From positions 1 to 7,501 of the forward strand of contig JAPLZD010000053.1 in the NCBI GenBank assembly GCA_026395195.1: a stretch of DNA of 7,501 nucleotides. Reading direction: 5' to 3'. Numbering within the stretch: position 1 is the first letter of the stretch; each line of letters opens with the position of its first letter. Below, in pieces: positions 1-5,914 of the stretch. The notes below the pieces were generated by a model. The model did no database searches and was not told the DNA's origin. It worked only from the letters and a program-made list of their open reading frames with translations. The position numbers and the translations under genes were made by a program. The DNA comes from Candidatus Staskawiczbacteria bacterium (lineage in GTDB: Bacteria; Patescibacteriota; Minisyncoccia; Minisyncoccales; Staskawiczbacteraceae).

Positions 1-21
1 AAAAGCAAGTGTCAAGCAGGG

Positions 22-30
22 TGTGGATAA
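22..30 (-). other. perfect single DnaA-box-like 9-mer downstream of the pilin gene
   Basis: The minus strand reads TTATCCACA, the strongest form of the DnaA box, in the 39 bases that follow the pilin stop codon. Only one copy is visible, so it may be chance or one edge of a cluster lying beyond the window. No AT-rich unwinding element, dnaA or dnaN gene is seen here. Confidence 0.25.
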
Positions 31-39
31 CTTATAAAC

Positions 40-528
40 TTACTCGGGGCATTGAATCGGGCGGTTTTTACATTGCAAAACAGTTATTCCTTTTTTCACG
101 CCCCTGCTGTCAACACAAAAAGCCGAATTTGAATCTGCAAACTCTTGAGCGCAGGCGGCCCATGCATCATTATTGGTTATAACAGTCCCAACGCCGCAGC
201 AAACTCCTCGAGGGTTGGCTGTAGAAGTGTTTACGGCGCTATAACAGGGGTTTGTTACAGGGTCAGGATTTTTGGCTATCGGCATTTGTGAAAGAGCGTT
301 TTTTACAACGCTAACGCCGCTTCCTGTGGGGTCGCAAAATCCGTCATAACTGCCATATCCATTGTACCAGACCTCGCCGGCTGCAATCAAAGTAGCCAAA
401 TTCCCGAAAATATTGGAGTCTTTGCCTTTGTTTAGGTATTGGCTGGCGCTAAATAAAATCACGCTTGACAATATAACAATAATAGCAACGACAACGATTA
501 ATTCCATTAATGTGAAACCTTTTTTCAT
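40..528 (-). CDS. type IV prepilin, cysteine-rich (major or minor pilin)
   Basis: This is the likely pilus subunit, exported and built into the fibre after prepilin peptidase cleavage. The 162-residue protein starts MKKGFTLMEL, a class III prepilin leader. Cleavage after Gly4 leaves Phe5 as mature residue 1 and Glu9 as the conserved mature Glu5. A hydrophobic helix follows to about residue 27. The globular part has a YNGYGSYDGFC stretch (residues 55-65), a Trp at 123 and CVDS at 138-141, a pattern I associate with Parcubacteria pilins. It holds eight cysteines (65, 95, 110, 111, 126, 138, 153, 160), all after the export helix, so disulfides are plausible. It is the last gene seen in the operon, 12 bases after pilC. 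The ATG has no Shine-Dalgarno sequence upstream, only AT-rich DNA. Whether it is the major or a minor pilin cannot be told here; no prepilin peptidase gene is in the window. Confidence 0.93.
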   Translation of the reverse strand: MKKGFTLMELIVVVAIIVILSSVILFSASQYLNKGKDSNIFGNLATLIAAGEVWYNGYGSYDGFCDPTGSGVSVVKNALSQMPIAKNPDPVTNPCYSAVNTSTANPRGVCCGVGTVITNNDAWAACAQEFADSNSAFCVDSRGVKKGITVLQCKNRPIQCPE

Positions 529-540
529 AATTTTATAAAA

Positions 541-1749
541 TTAAATTGTTCCTAACGCGCCATAAAGCGGCTGGATTACAGAAATTGCCAGAAGAGCCAC
601 GAATACCCCTAAAAAAATTATTAAAATTGGCTCTAAAAGAGCGGTAAATAATTCGACTGCCCTTTTGACCTCTTTATTATAAAAATTAACTATTTCCATT
701 AGGTTTTTATCAAGTTTTCCAGTCTCTTCGCCCACTTGAATCATTTGCACCACAAACGGCGGCACAAACTTTGGGTATTTTATAAGAACAGAACTGATTT
801 TTTCTCCCTCGGAAACTCTTTGCTCTGTTTCGGTTAAAATTTCTTTATAAACATAGTTGTCAACAGTATCTCGGGTAATCTGCAGGGCATTATTGATAGA
901 AAGCCCGGCGGCAATTAAAGTAGAAATGTTTTCAGCAAACATAATTAAGAAGGTTTTTTGAAGGAAGTCCCCGAAAAATGGAATTCTCAGCGAAAGCTGG
1001 TTCCATCTTTTTTTGCCCTCTTTTGTTGTAAAATAATAAATTATAAACAGCACCAGGCAAACAAATCCAACTATTAAAACCCAGCCATAATTTGCCAGAA
1101 AACCATAGAAATCAATCATCATTTGAGTAAAAACCGGCGGTTTGGTTGTAGTTTGTTTTAAAAGGTCTACAAGGCGGGGCATCACAAAAAATATAACAAG
1201 AGCCACCACGACAAACAGGACGCAAATAACAAAGGCGGGGTAAACAAGCGCGTTTTTTATTTGGGAATTAATATCATGCTCCCTTTCCAAGTGCTCGGAA
1301 AGATAAGCCAAAGACTCAGAAATCCTTCCGGACGCTTCTCCTGTTTTTATCAAACTTATAAAAAAAATACCAAAAACCTCAGGAAAAGCAGACATTGCCT
1401 GCGATAACGAGTTTCCCTCCTGCACCATCTGAGAAATTTTTGATATTTTTTCTTTAAAAACAGGGTTTTTTGTCTGCACAGCCAAACTATCCAAGCTTTG
1501 TGTTACAGCAACGCGCGATTGAAGCATGACAGCTAGCTGGCGGGCGAATATGGCCAAATCTTTTTTGGAAACCTTGTTAAAAAAACTTATATTTTCCATG
1601 CGAAAAACCGCAGGAGATTGCTCTTTTATTGAAGTTACAAAAATCTCATATTTTTGCAAAAGAAGAGCGGCAGCTTCCTTAGTTGACGCTTCCACTGTGC
1701 CGGTTTCAACTTTTCCCTCCCTATTTCTGGCCTGATAAATATATTTCAC
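541..1749 (-). CDS. pilC: type IV pilus inner platform protein PilC (GspF family)
   Basis: PilC is the polytopic cytoplasmic-membrane platform on which PilB and PilT act. The 402-residue length is normal for GspF/PilC. Residues 1-42 form the small N-terminal GspF motif (YIYQARNREGK, then GTVEAST and a helix). Two GspF repeats follow: about 66-190 with the motif KTGEASGRISESL (135-147), and about 268-393 with VGEETGKLDKNL (339-350). Membrane helices are visible near 171-190, 222-240 and 371-393. The start is GTG. It is the only usable start, because an in-frame TAA lies three codons upstream, and it gives the expected family N terminus. The gene lies 19 bases after pilT and 12 bases before the pilin. 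Residues 1-42 resemble residues 76-117 of the PilP-position protein of this operon. Confidence 0.95.
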   Translation of the reverse strand: MKYIYQARNREGKVETGTVEASTKEAAALLLQKYEIFVTSIKEQSPAVFRMENISFFNKVSKKDLAIFARQLAVMLQSRVAVTQSLDSLAVQTKNPVFKEKISKISQMVQEGNSLSQAMSAFPEVFGIFFISLIKTGEASGRISESLAYLSEHLEREHDINSQIKNALVYPAFVICVLFVVVALVIFFVMPRLVDLLKQTTTKPPVFTQMMIDFYGFLANYGWVLIVGFVCLVLFIIYYFTTKEGKKRWNQLSLRIPFFGDFLQKTFLIMFAENISTLIAAGLSINNALQITRDTVDNYVYKEILTETEQRVSEGEKISSVLIKYPKFVPPFVVQMIQVGEETGKLDKNLMEIVNFYNKEVKRAVELFTALLEPILIIFLGVFVALLAISVIQPLYGALGTI

Positions 1750-1768
1750 TGGAAATTACAATTTAAAT

Positions 1769-2833
1769 TTATCTTAATAAATTTCTCACTTCTCCGGGGT
1801 CAAATGCATAATCTGTTGCATTCTTCAAAGATATTTCTTTTTTTCTTACCAAATCCACCATTGCTCTTGAAAAAGAAATCATCCCCTCCCTGGCGGAAGT
1901 TTCTATGACAGCCGGAATTTCATGAATTTTATTTTCTCTAATTAATGTGGAAACGGCGTTATTGCAAATTAAAATTTCACATACCGGTATAAACCCGCCT
2001 TTGATTCTTGGTATCAATCTTTGCGAAATTATTCCCAGAAGAGAACTTGACAATTGGAACCTTATCTGGCTCTGCTGGTCTCCCGGAAACACATCTACTA
2101 CCCTGTGAATTGTCTGGGCTGCTGAATTAGTGTGCAAAGTGGCAAAAACCAAGTGCCCGGTTTCAGCTGCAGTTATAGTTGTCGAAATAGTTTCTAAATC
2201 TCTCATTTCTCCCACCATAATCACGTCGGGATTTTGACGCAAACTGGCCCGCAGGGCATTGTTAAAATTATCAGTATCTATTGAAACTTCTCTCTGGTCA
2301 ATAATCGCCCTGTCTACCGGATATGTATATTCTATAGGATCTTCTATGGTAATTACGTGCACAGACCTGGTATGATTTATTTCATCTATCATTGCCGCTA
2401 AAGTAGTAGATTTTCCTTGGCTGGTGGCTCCGGTAACCAAAATAAGGCCCTGGGGGCGGGCAGTAAAATCGTGCAAAACAGGCGGAAGATTCAATTCTTC
2501 AATCGTCCTTATTTTAGAAGGAACAAACCTCATTGCCAAACTTATGCTGCCTCTCTGAAAAAAAACATTAACCCTAAACCGGCCTTTGCCTTCAAAATCA
2601 TAAGAAAAATCAAATTCTTTTTCATCCAGAAATTTTTTACGCTGAGCTTCGGTCATTATGGAAAAAGCCATGCCCTCGGAGTCTTTGGGCGTAACTACTT
2701 TTTCCTGGCCCAAAGGAACCAACTGGCCGGTAATTCTTATGTTGGGCACATGCCCAACGGAAATATCAAGGTCGGAAGCTTCTTCTTTTATTGTTACTTC
2801 TAAAAGTTTTTTTAAATAAGTCTGATATTCCAT
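1769..2833 (-). CDS. pilT: type IV pilus retraction ATPase PilT
   Basis: PilT is the hexameric cytoplasmic ATPase that powers pilus disassembly and retraction. At 354 residues it has normal length. The N-terminal PAS-like domain begins with ASDLDISVGHVPNIRITG (19-36). The P-loop is GATSQGKST (135-143), followed by the Asp box TIEDPIEY (162-169), Walker B DVIMVGEMRD (203-212, catalytic Glu209) and His box TGHLVFATLHTN (225-236). The PilT hallmark sequence RVVDVFP (244-250) and an AIRNLIRE-like motif reading STLIRENKI (295-303) separate it from PilB; there is no zinc tetracysteine motif. The P-loop deviates from the usual GPTGSGKST but still satisfies GxxxxGK[ST], and Asp23 stands where SDLHL normally has His. 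The ATG is 25 bases after the receiver gene, with AAGAG directly abutting it, too close for a normal ribosome binding site. Confidence 0.96.
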   Translation of the reverse strand: MEYQTYLKKLLEVTIKEEASDLDISVGHVPNIRITGQLVPLGQEKVVTPKDSEGMAFSIMTEAQRKKFLDEKEFDFSYDFEGKGRFRVNVFFQRGSISLAMRFVPSKIRTIEELNLPPVLHDFTARPQGLILVTGATSQGKSTTLAAMIDEINHTRSVHVITIEDPIEYTYPVDRAIIDQREVSIDTDNFNNALRASLRQNPDVIMVGEMRDLETISTTITAAETGHLVFATLHTNSAAQTIHRVVDVFPGDQQSQIRFQLSSSLLGIISQRLIPRIKGGFIPVCEILICNNAVSTLIRENKIHEIPAVIETSAREGMISFSRAMVDLVRKKEISLKNATDYAFDPGEVRNLLR

Positions 2834-2858
2834 CTCTTTAAGTTTTAAATTTTATTTA

Positions 2859-3236
2859 TTAGTTTAATATTGCTTTTATTCCTTCCACAATGTCTTCGGC
2901 CGTATTTTCTGCTTTTAAAAAACATTTTATTACTCCAAATTGTTTGCTCTTACTGATGTATTCTTGCTGTTCAAAATCTGAAAGCATAACCACTTTTAAA
3001 TTTTTGAGCCCAAGATCCTGCCTTATTGCTTTTAAAACTTCCAGTCCGCCTCCGTCAATTGGAGGATTCGGCAACCCGGCATCCAACACCAGCAAATCGG
3101 GGTTGATATTTTTAACCCGCAAAATAGCACTCTCTCCATTTAAAGCTATGATTGTGCTGTAACCCGATTTTCTCAGCTGGCTGGAATAAACATTTATCAA
3201 AAATGCATCATGCTCAGCCAATAAAATTGTTTTCAT
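2859..3236 (-). CDS. stand-alone response-regulator receiver protein in pilus operon
   Basis: This is a single CheY-like receiver domain of 125 residues with no output domain, so it probably acts by binding a partner protein. The fold pattern reads ILLAEHD (4-10), NPDLLVLDAGLP (45-56), VVMLSDF (82-88) and CFLKAEN (105-111). The phospho-acceptor is Asp52, with Ser86 at the Thr/Ser switch position and Lys108 as the conserved lysine, followed by Ala rather than Pro. The acidic pair that binds Mg2+, normally Glu-Asp or Asp-Asp, is Glu8-His9, with Asp10 next. The gene is 11 bases after pilB and 25 bases before pilT. That position suggests a role in regulating the pilus motors, which is inference. 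No histidine kinase is in the window. A GGGA sequence lies about 18 bases before the ATG, too far for a standard ribosome binding site. Confidence 0.92.
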   Translation of the reverse strand: MKTILLAEHDAFLINVYSSQLRKSGYSTIIALNGESAILRVKNINPDLLVLDAGLPNPPIDGGGLEVLKAIRQDLGLKNLKVVMLSDFEQQEYISKSKQFGVIKCFLKAENTAEDIVEGIKAILN

Positions 3237-3247
3237 TTTTCATAAAA

Positions 3248-4972
3248 TTATTCCCTTTCTTCAGTAGCCCTGGCTACTTCCGCTATTGTTGTCTGGCCGC
3301 TTAAAATTCTTAATACTCCTTCCTGCTCCATTGTAAGCATTCCCTGTTTTTGCGCTGCTTTAAAAATTAAGCTTTCCAAGGGTTTTTCCAAAATTATTTC
3401 AGCTAACTCATTATTCATAGATAAAACCTCAAAAAGCGCTGTTCTTCCCAGGTATCCGGTAAAACTGCAGACTTCACACCCCTTAACGTCGTAAATAAAC
3501 AGCGGGTTGTCTATTTTTACTTTTTCTTTTGTTGAAGCGGGCATGGATTTTACTCTCTCTAAAATATAGCTCTTAATTTTTTCAGTCGGCCTTATTTTTA
3601 TTTTACAGTGCGGACAAAGATTTCTAACCAGTCTCTGGGAAATTACAACCCTTAAAGTAGAAGGAATTAAAAACGACCTGACTCCCATATCTATAAGCCT
3701 GGGAATTACTCCAACAGAAGAATTGGTGTGCAAAGTGGACAACACAATGTGGCCGGTCAGCGCGGCGTTTATAACCAAACTGGCGGTTTCTTCGTCTCTG
3801 ATTTCTCCAACCATAATAATGTTCGGGTCTTGCCTTAAAATTTGGCGCAGGCCATTCGCAAATGTATAGCCTATTTCCGGTTTTACCTGCGACTGGTTGA
3901 CGCCCGGTATAGAATATTCTATAGGGTCTTCAACAGTAACAATGTTAACCGATTCCTGGTTTAACGTTCGTAAAATAGCATATTGAGTAGTCGTTTTTCC
4001 AGAACCGGTAGGACCGGTAAATAAAATCATGCCGTATGGCTTTTTGATTGCCTCTTTTACCACTTCCAGCGCCCTGCCTCTTAATCCAAGGTCTTCAAAA
4101 GATTTCAATCCTGTAGACGGATCCAAAATTCTTATTTCAGCTTTTTCTCCGTAAAGCGTCGGAAAAGTTGAAACCCTAAAATCTATGTCAGTTTCTCCAA
4201 CCTTGGCAGAAAATCTTCCGTCCTGAGGCACCCTATTTTCATCTATTTTTAAACCAGAAAGAATTTTGATTCTGGCAATTATGGAAGGATGGACTGACAA
4301 TGGCAAAGAAAGACTGGCGTGTAAAATTCCATTTAAGCGGAATCTGACGGTCAACTTTTCCCGGCCAGGCTCAATGTGAACATCAGAGGCATTGCCCTCA
4401 ATAGCATGCCGTAATATCACAAAAACCATTTTTATGATTGGCGCGTCTTCTGATATTTTTTCAACTGTTGTTTTTTTCTCTAAAACCTCTAGAATTTCTC
4501 CCTTTTCTTTATTTAATTCTTCCAGTGCGCTTCTTGTTTCAGCTGAAATATTTTTACGCTGTTTTGTTAAGGCCGCTAAGTTGCTAAGGGATATTAAATA
4601 AACCTGATAAGTAAAATTTTCCTGATTTGCCAAAAATCTCAAGGCATTTTGGGCCGAAATGTCTTCCGGATAAACCATGCCAATCTGCACAAAATTTTCG
4701 GTTCTGGCAATTGGCATCATTTTATAGTTAGCTGCCGCTTCCTCCGGGATTAATTCCATAACACCAGCTTGAACTTCTTCCGGCCTGACTTTTTTAAATG
4801 GAATGCCGAAAATTTTGCTCTTTAATTCAAAAAGAGAATCTTCTGAAACAATCTTTTCTTCTAAAATAATATCTTCTTCGGTTTTACCGGTCTTTGCAAT
4901 TTGTTTTTCCAATTCATTCACTTTCCCTTCAGACAAGAGCCCTTGCGCGTATAATTCTTGTAATAGTTTCAT
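3248..4972 (-). CDS. pilB: type IV pilus extension ATPase PilB (GspE family)
   Basis: PilB is the hexameric cytoplasmic ATPase that drives pilin polymerisation through PilC. The 574-residue protein has a GspE/MshE N-terminal domain (about 1-135), a charged linker (about 140-172), a second N-terminal domain from DAPIIKMV (176-183) through ASDVHIEP (195-202) and RFRLNG (210-215), then the RecA-like core. Core motifs are Walker A GPTGSGKTT (320-328, Lys326), Asp box TVEDPIEY (346-353), Walker B NIIMVGEIRDEE (384-395, Glu390) and His box TGHIVLSTLHTN (406-417). A zinc tetracysteine motif, CPHC (453-456) and CEVC (499-502), is typical of PilB/GspE and absent from PilT. Length and motifs look intact. 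The ATG is 11 bases after the upstream gene, with no clear Shine-Dalgarno sequence. The receiver gene follows after 11 bases. Confidence 0.97.
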   Translation of the reverse strand: MKLLQELYAQGLLSEGKVNELEKQIAKTGKTEEDIILEEKIVSEDSLFELKSKIFGIPFKKVRPEEVQAGVMELIPEEAAANYKMMPIARTENFVQIGMVYPEDISAQNALRFLANQENFTYQVYLISLSNLAALTKQRKNISAETRSALEELNKEKGEILEVLEKKTTVEKISEDAPIIKMVFVILRHAIEGNASDVHIEPGREKLTVRFRLNGILHASLSLPLSVHPSIIARIKILSGLKIDENRVPQDGRFSAKVGETDIDFRVSTFPTLYGEKAEIRILDPSTGLKSFEDLGLRGRALEVVKEAIKKPYGMILFTGPTGSGKTTTQYAILRTLNQESVNIVTVEDPIEYSIPGVNQSQVKPEIGYTFANGLRQILRQDPNIIMVGEIRDEETASLVINAALTGHIVLSTLHTNSSVGVIPRLIDMGVRSFLIPSTLRVVISQRLVRNLCPHCKIKIRPTEKIKSYILERVKSMPASTKEKVKIDNPLFIYDVKGCEVCSFTGYLGRTALFEVLSMNNELAEIILEKPLESLIFKAAQKQGMLTMEQEGVLRILSGQTTIAEVARATEERE

Positions 4973-4983
4973 GCTATAAATTA

Positions 4984-5412
4984 TTATTTAGGCGGAATTA
5001 TGGGGATGGGAGCCGGCTGATAATACGGCTCGAAAGGATTACCCCTGCCTATTTCTGCCAATTTTAATTCAAGGACAGTCAAATCCATGCTTGTCAGAAG
5101 ATTTTTTGCCTCTTCCAAGGAAACTGCCGATATGAATCCTTCCTCCTGCTTTTTATCTTTATCCGTTGCTTTATATTCGTATTGCATCTCCATTTCCGAA
5201 AATGGCTCAAGTTTTATAAATTCGTCTGAATCAAAAATCGACAAATTAATGCTTACTTTTGGCTTGTTAAAAACCAGTATGGGAGAAACTTCTTTCGGCT
5301 TTGAAAAGAAGACAAACGCAAAAACAGCTGTCAAAAAAAGCAACAGCAAAATGGTTATGCCCATGAAGAATACTTTTTGCCTTTGTTTTGGTGATATAAA
5401 AACTACTGCCAC
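4984..5412 (-). CDS. membrane-anchored protein in the PilP position, with a GspF-N-like segment
   Basis: I do not recognise a named family with certainty. The 142-residue protein has a short basic N terminus (ISPKQRQK, 6-13), one membrane helix (about 14-36), an external region and a proline-rich tail. RGNPFEPY (123-130) recalls the NPF/DPF motif near the C-terminal domain of PilP. Its place after pilN and pilO also suggests a PilP-like alignment protein, here anchored by a helix rather than a lipid. Residues 76-117 align without gaps to residues 1-42 of this operon's PilC, with 14/42 identities including YxYxA, Gly and Ala positions. The start is GTG; an in-frame TAA sits two codons upstream, and a later ATG (Met17) would shorten the N terminus. 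No ribosome binding site is visible. Stop-to-start spacing to pilB is 11 bases. The gene's upstream side borders the four-helix-bundle cassette. Confidence 0.78.
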   Translation of the reverse strand: MAVVFISPKQRQKVFFMGITILLLLFLTAVFAFVFFSKPKEVSPILVFNKPKVSINLSIFDSDEFIKLEPFSEMEMQYEYKATDKDKKQEEGFISAVSLEEAKNLLTSMDLTVLELKLAEIGRGNPFEPYYQPAPIPIIPPK

Positions 5413-5413
5413 A

Positions 5414-5433
5414 CTTTTTTACTTCGTAAAAAG
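5414..5433 (-). promoter_or_regulatory. small AT-rich hairpin directly before a GTG start
   Basis: On the minus-strand transcript TTTTTAC pairs with GTAAAAA around a GAA loop, a 7-bp stem that ends a few bases before the GTG of the PilP-position gene (5412). It contains the in-frame TAA just upstream of that start. It could mask or present the start, or be a remnant of the edge of the inserted cassette. It is not a good terminator because the stem lacks G/C pairs. Only the sequence symmetry is seen; the function is unknown. Confidence 0.3.
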
Positions 5434-5452
5434 AAATTCGAAATTCGAATAT

Positions 5453-5469
5453 CGAAATCCGAAACAAAT
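5453..5469 (+). repeat. left arm of 17-bp inverted repeat flanking the four-helix-bundle gene
   Basis: The plus strand reads CGAAATCCGAAACAAAT. It matches the minus strand at 5877-5893 in 16 of 17 positions. Just outside it (5433-5452) the same type of word recurs (AAATTCGAAATTCGAAT), and another CGAAAT lies just inside at 5471-5476. The arm is downstream of the four-helix-bundle stop codon. Confidence 0.7.
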
Positions 5470-5506
5470 ACGAAATTTTCTAATTTTTAACTTTAAAAAT
5501 AATTTA

Positions 5507-5872
5507 TTATTCCGATTTTCTGATTATAGCACCAAAAATGTTCATTAGCTCTGCGGATTCTTTTATTAAAATATTCTGTTCCTTCTCCAATTCTTTATCG
5601 CTGTTGATGTCGCACAAGTTCAACCATAAACGGCTTTCTTTCGATTCTTTTCGGCAAATTTTTACCCTCATCACAAAATCTTTTTTACTTAGCGATTCGT
5701 TTGCTTCAATATAGTTTGCCGCTTGCGATCCGGACGACCTTGCCAATTGTTTTCCATATTCAATGTTTGTAATAATTTTGGGCAATTTTTTAATAAAATT
5801 CCTGCAACTTTTTGCGAATTGGAATGTCCTATCTTCTAAATCGTAGCGTTTTGGATTTTGAATTTCTGTCAT
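5507..5872 (-). CDS. four-helix-bundle protein (23S rRNA intervening-sequence protein family)
   Basis: The 121-residue protein matches the pattern of the IVP/S23 four-helix-bundle family (Pfam 23S_rRNA_IVP). Visible motifs are YDLEDRTFQFAKSC (10-23), QLARSSGSQAANYIEA (42-57), SKKDFVMRVKICRKESKES (62-80) and WLNL (83-86). It looks full length and intact. Family members are small, probably oligomeric and often encoded in 23S rRNA insertions or scattered singly in genomes; their biochemical role is not settled, and I assign none. It is not a known pilus component. It sits between pilO and the PilP-position gene and is flanked by inverted repeats, so it is probably an inserted passenger that is co-transcribed. 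The ATG has no Shine-Dalgarno sequence. The stop is followed by 94 bases without a gene, holding the left repeat cluster and a hairpin. Confidence 0.9.
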   Translation of the reverse strand: MTEIQNPKRYDLEDRTFQFAKSCRNFIKKLPKIITNIEYGKQLARSSGSQAANYIEANESLSKKDFVMRVKICRKESKESRLWLNLCDINSDKELEKEQNILIKESAELMNIFGAIIRKSE

Positions 5873-5876
5873 TTAA

Positions 5877-5893
5877 ATTTGTTTCTGATTTCG
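5877..5893 (-). repeat. right arm of 17-bp inverted repeat flanking the four-helix-bundle gene
   Basis: The minus strand reads CGAAATCAGAAACAAAT, one mismatch from the left arm at 5453-5469. It lies a few bases before the ATG of the four-helix-bundle gene. Confidence 0.7.
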
Positions 5894-5903
5894 GATTTAG
5901 TGC

Positions 5904-5914
5904 TTCGGATTTCG
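5904..5914 (-). repeat. outer copy of the repeat word CGAAATCCGAA
   Basis: The minus strand reads CGAAATCCGAA, identical to the first 11 bases of the left arm (5453-5463). It directly abuts the TAG stop of pilO (5915-5917). It may mark the real outer end of the cassette or be one more unit of a short-repeat cluster. Confidence 0.5.

Larger units (their letters stand above)
5453..5893 (-). mobile_element. putative inverted-repeat-bounded cassette carrying the four-helix-bundle gene
   Basis: The interval of 441 bases has 17-bp inverted ends (one mismatch) and contains only the IVP-family gene. It separates pilO from the PilP-position gene in an operon whose other junctions are an 11-base overlap or gaps of 11-25 bases, so insertion is a natural reading. 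No transposase is present, so any movement would need a protein supplied elsewhere. I found no clear target-site duplication, and the true ends may lie further out, to about 5433 on the left and 5914 on the right, because related TTCG-rich words continue there. The mobile interpretation is inference. Confidence 0.42.

Noticed and set aside
1..39. Rho-independent terminator after the pilin gene
   Set aside because: No G/C-rich stem followed by a T-run on the minus strand can be seen in the 39 available bases.
2417..2803. Plus-strand open frame of 128 codons
   Set aside because: It lies wholly antisense to pilT, has no recognisable domain, and pilT has a full set of family motifs.
5267..5467. 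Minus-strand 66-codon frame overlapping the start of the PilP-position gene
   Set aside because: It is an out-of-frame overlap that reads repeat DNA and has no plausible domain or start context.
5087..5548. Plus-strand open frame of 153 codons across the PilP-position gene and the cassette edge
   Set aside because: Its sequence is low-complexity (Ser/Phe/Lys/Asn-rich), it is antisense to supported genes and crosses the repeat cluster; no family pattern is visible.
5414..5914. Target-site duplication bounding the cassette
   Set aside because: I compared the outer flanks near 5414-5440 and 5905-5925 and found no convincing direct repeat beyond the TTCG-rich words themselves.
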